Below, piece after piece: positions 17,147 to 19,798 of a stretch of 19,798 nt of DNA. The stretch covers positions 1-19,798 of the forward strand of contig JANTQF010000502.1 of the NCBI GenBank assembly GCA_032988165.1, in the 5' to 3' direction. The position numbers were made by a program, and so were the translations under genes. Every line of letters starts with the position of its first letter. Position 1 is the stretch's first letter. The notes beneath the pieces are model-generated. The model had not been told where the DNA came from. It did no database searches and saw only the letters and a program-made list of their open reading frames with translations. The DNA comes from Emmonsiellopsis sp. PD_33. Taxonomy: Eukaryota > Ascomycota > Eurotiomycetes > Onygenales > Ajellomycetaceae.

Positions 17147-17606
17147 GATTGCGGTGCGGCGCGGGCTGTTCGGGGGAGAGGCAGAGGGGTAGCAGCAGGC
17201 GGTTGATGTCAGGCTGCTCCGGGTTGATAGAGAGCGGATGTCGGCGTCAAGAAGTGGTGGATACGGGGAGGGAGTGGGATGCTGGTAGACGGTAGCTAGA
17301 CACTCTGTGCTATCTCTCAGCAGTCGACTAGCAGCTCGAGAACGTGGTTGATATACAAAGCAATTTGATATCCCAACCTCGTCGTCATTGTCGTCTTGAC
17401 GCCGGGAGGTCTGGGGCGGATTACGTAACACCCGCGCTAGCCGCATCGGGACAGCAGCTCTCCGCGTCAACTCTCTCTGCCTTAACCTCCATCAATAGCT
17501 TCAATATCTCAGAACTCCCCTCTTCACGCCGCATTCCCCCTCGCAGACACTGTTGTTTTGCTGCTGACTCTGATACCCGTTGCTTCGTTTCTGCCGCTTT
17601 GCCACC
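17147..17606. promoter_or_regulatory. Bidirectional promoter between vps55 and pre5, with a PACE-like element
   Basis: This 460-bp interval drives two divergent genes. The sequence TTTGCCACC at 17598-17606, directly before the pre5 ATG, is on the minus strand GGTGGCAAA, a perfect match to the yeast proteasome-associated control element bound by Rpn4. It overlaps the Kozak-like GCCACCATG, so it lies in the leader and may be coincidental. No other clear site or coding exon was recognised. Confidence 0.4.
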
Positions 17607-18517
17607 ATGTTCAGAAATAACTACGACAACGATTCCGTGACCTTGTAAGCCCACTCCATACCAGCTATCCCGCCCAGTCCCACTGACAGATAATGTCTTC
17701 TACAGCTCGCCGCAGGGCCGGATCTTCCAGGTTGAATATGCACAAGAAGCCGTCAAGCAAGGTTCAGTCGTCGTGGGAATCGTCAGCAAAACACATGCCG
17801 TCCTAGTAGCCCTAAAAGTACTTCCTCCACCACCTTCCAGAGCAAACATAAACTAACAACCCCCAGCGAAATGCCGAAGAGCTCTCCTCCTACCAAAAGA
17901 AAGTAATCCCCATCGACCAGCACATGGGCATCGCCATCGCAGGTCTCGCCTCGGACGCCCGCGTCCTCTCCAACTTCATGAAACAGCAATCGCTCGCCTC
18001 GAAAATGACATACGGCCGCGCGATCCCACTCGAACGCATTGTCAACCAGGTCGGCGACCGCGCCCAGACAAACACGCAGCACTACGGCAAACGGCCATAC
18101 GGCGTTGGTCTGCTTGTGGCCGGTGTCGACGATGCGGGTCCCCATCTGTACGAGTTCCAGCCGTCGGGGATGGTGCTGGAGATGTCTGCGTGCGCGATTG
18201 GGGCACGGAGTCAGATGGCGCGGACGTATCTGGAGAGACATTTGGATGTGTTCCCGGAGTGTGGGCGGGATGCGTTGATTGATCATGGGCTGAAGGCGTT
18301 GAAGGAGAGTTTGTCGCAGGACAAGGAGCTGACGATTGATAATACGACGGTGGGCGTGGTGGGGATGCCTGCGGCGGGGGTGAAGATTGAGACGTTTAAG
18401 TTGTATGAGGGACATGATGTGGCGTCGTTTTTGGAGGCTGCTAATAGTGAGGGGGCCGCGGCAGACGCCCCAGCGGAGGGGCAGGGACAGGCGGAGTCGA
18501 TGGAGGTGGATTCATGA
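17607..18517 (+). CDS. pre5: 20S proteasome subunit alpha-6 (Pre5/PSMA1 type; three exons, 266 aa)
   Basis: This is an alpha-ring subunit of the 20S core particle. Alpha subunits gate entry and bind regulatory caps; they are not proteolytic. Exons are 17607-17644, 17706-17817 and 17867-18517. The introns are short (61 and 49 bp) with GTAAGC and GTACTT donors and TACAG and CCCAG acceptors. The N-terminus MFRNNYDNDSVTFSPQGR carries the alpha-type signature (SPQGRIFQVEYAQEAVKQGS) with Gln where Leu is commoner. RNAEELSSYQKK, GLASDARVLSNF, RPYGVGLLVAG and ACAIGARSQMARTYLE follow, all diagnostic of the PSMA1/Pre5 branch. The C-terminal 30 residues are an Ala/Glu/Gln-rich, acidic tail ending MEVDS, longer than in yeast Pre5. 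It is intact and converges on the LOG-type gene at 18878. Confidence 0.96.
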
Positions 18518-18877
18518 TGGATGTGATGCCGGTTTATGTTCTTTTTGCTGCTAGATATTATGGGTTGTTATTGCGTGTTTCTTAGCCATGATGTTAGCTA
18601 TTCGAATAGATGACCTTTGTCATATTCCTGTCTTGGACGACATCTTTCATTTAACGCCTCGAAATTTTGATCTATGTTAGATGTAGGCTACACATCACTC
18701 AGACTCCCCTGCTCCCCCGAATAATCTGCCTGTACCTAAGCAACCCGCGAAGATGACAACCCTTACTCCTGGATATACCGCAAAACATCATCAAAAAGAC
18801 ATGCAAACAATCCGATGAAAACAAACATATCATAAACCACCCCATCCACCTCTATACATCACATAAAGACCAACCCC
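18518..18877. other. Intergenic region between convergent pre5 and LOG-type genes
   Basis: This 360-bp interval must contain both 3' untranslated regions. It is AT-rich, with no coding exon, RNA gene or repeat recognised. Confidence 0.6.
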
Positions 18878-19759
18878 TCACCCAGACGCCCAATCCAACG
18901 AAAACCTCCCCTCACTAAGCCTATACCCCCTCAGCGCCCCCAACACCTCCTCAACACTCTTACACTCGACCAGAATCTCCTTATTCACCCTACTCACAAA
19001 GCCCTCCCTCACCGCATTCTCCAACCACCCCAACAACCCATCCCAATAGCCCGCAATATTCAACAGCACAATCCCCCGATGATGAATCCCCAGCTGATTC
19101 CACGTAACCATCTCCGCCGCCTCCTCCAGCGTCCCAAACCCGCCCGCAAGAACCACAAACCCACTCCCCGCTCCCCCCTCCATCACCTTCTGCGCCATTA
19201 TCCGCTTCCGCGTATGCATGTCGGGGACTAGCGTGGTTAATCCATACTCCGACTCGCCCAACAACTTCCCATCCCCCTTCCCATCCCCATCAACACCCGC
19301 ATCCACATCCACATCCCCCTGCACAACCCTCTCCGGCGTCTTCCCCCCAACCTCCACATCCACCCCCTCACCCGCCACCCCCCTCACCACCGGATTCATA
19401 CTCGCACTACCCGCAGCCGTAAGCGTACTCCGATACCCATTCTCAATCTTCACCAGCGCAGTGGGGATCACGCCGTGTACTGCCTGCGGACCGGACAGGG
19501 AGACGAGGGTGCGTGCCAGCTCGCCCATGATTCCGGCGGTGCCGCCGCCGTAGACGAGCTGGATGTTTTCGCGGGCGAAGATGTGGGCGAGGGCGCGGGC
19601 GGAGGCGAGGTGGGAGGGGGAGGTGCCGGGGTGGGCGCCGCAGCTGGGTGGGGGTGTTAGATTGGGGGGTTTGTTTGGGGGGTTGTTTGTTTTTAGAACT
19701 GGATGGTGATATATCTGATTCCAGCCCAGATTGATGCACAAAAGCTTCAGAGTCTGCAT
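18878..19759 (-). CDS. LOG-family (lysine decarboxylase-like) phosphoribohydrolase; first exon uncertain
   Basis: LOG proteins (TIGR00730 type) remove ribose 5-phosphate from nucleoside monophosphates; in plants and some fungi this activates cytokinins. Despite the old name they are not lysine decarboxylases. The main exon is 19643-18878. It starts CGAHPGTSP, then has NIQLVYGGGTAGIMGELA, PDMHTRKRIMA and GGFGTLEEAAEM (the PGGxGTxxE motif, with Ala for the usual Pro) and TWNQLGIH, ending EGRFSLDW. Between the third strand and PDMHTRK there is a Gly/Asp/Val-rich insert (VDVDAGVDGDGKGDGK) of the variable kind seen in fungal members. The acceptor CCCAG at 19648-19644 has a CTAAC branch site. A candidate first exon, 19759-19740, reads MQTLKLF after splicing and gives 261 residues, but its donor (GTGCAT) is weak. 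The true start may lie beyond 19798. Confidence 0.82.
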   Translation of the reverse strand: MQTLKLLCINLGWNQIYHHPVLKTNNPPNKPPNLTPPPSCGAHPGTSPSHLASARALAHIFARENIQLVYGGGTAGIMGELARTLVSLSGPQAVHGVIPTALVKIENGYRSTLTAAGSASMNPVVRGVAGEGVDVEVGGKTPERVVQGDVDVDAGVDGDGKGDGKLLGESEYGLTTLVPDMHTRKRIMAQKVMEGGAGSGFVVLAGGFGTLEEAAEMVTWNQLGIHHRGIVLLNIAGYWDGLLGWLENAVREGFVSRVNKEILVECKSVEEVLGALRGYRLSEGRFSLDWASG

Positions 19760-19798
19760 CAGAGGATTTTTAGTTTGCTTTGCAGTGCTTTTAACCTT

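Noticed and set aside
17102..17470. A 122-codon minus-strand frame covering the vps55 start
   Set aside because: Only its last 14 residues belong to Vps55. The upstream part is promoter sequence translated by chance, and the family N-terminus begins at the ATG at 17146.
17783..18415. A 210-codon minus-strand frame antisense to the proteasome gene
   Set aside because: It mirrors exon 3 of the alpha-6 subunit, and its His/Arg/Leu-rich translation is typical of an antisense shadow.

Overview
The window looks like chromosomal DNA from a filamentous ascomycete, most likely a Eurotiomycete (Aspergillus/Penicillium type). The reasons are: a 375-residue actin split by five short introns; spliceosomal introns of roughly 50-190 bp with GTRNGT-like donors, CTAAC/CTAAT-like branch sites and YAG acceptors; Kozak-type starts; gene spacing of 0.4-2.8 kb on both strands; and fungal forms of Fes1, Vps55, Vps68, Sld7 and a LOG-type protein. 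There is no sign of operons, viral genes or a complete transposon. All gene identities come from reading translated sequence against remembered family features; no database search was run.

Layout, left to right: (1) 1-1155, gene-free, rich in simple repeats, downstream of actin. (2) Actin on the minus strand, 2859 to 1156, six exons. (3) A long gene-poor interval 2860-5634 holding the actin upstream region (GC- and pyrimidine-rich) and an AT-richer part with no convincing gene. (4) fes1 on the plus strand, 5635-6370, two exons, an Hsp70 nucleotide exchange factor. (5) An unidentified Ser/Pro/Asp-rich protein gene on the minus strand (8157-7273), divergent across a 469-bp promoter from an intron-less FHA-like plus protein-kinase gene on the plus strand (8627-10357). 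(6) vps68 on the minus strand (11726-10903), four exons. (7) A decayed block, 13753-12474 on the minus strand: the N-terminal third of an NCS1-type nucleobase permease with in-frame stops and a frameshift, running directly into a broken nucleoside/cytidine-type deaminase. (8) A probable sld7 replication-initiation gene on the minus strand (15990-14426). (9) vps55 on the minus strand (17146-16596), divergent from (10) the 20S proteasome alpha subunit gene pre5/PSMA1 on the plus strand (17607-18517). (11) A LOG-family (lysine decarboxylase-like) phosphoribohydrolase gene on the minus strand, ending at 18878, with its first exon uncertain near the window edge.

Most genes are housekeeping: cytoskeleton, chaperone cycle, proteasome, replication initiation and endosomal sorting. 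Two points stand out. First, Vps55 and Vps68, which form one endosomal membrane complex in yeast, are encoded on the same strand about 5 kb apart, separated only by the sld7 candidate and the decayed block. Second, that decayed block looks like a lost nucleobase/nucleoside uptake-and-deamination gene pair that has been partly deleted, fused and mutated. I found no clearly new defence-like or mobile system. The least explained intact material is the FHA-kinase gene and its divergent partner of unknown function.
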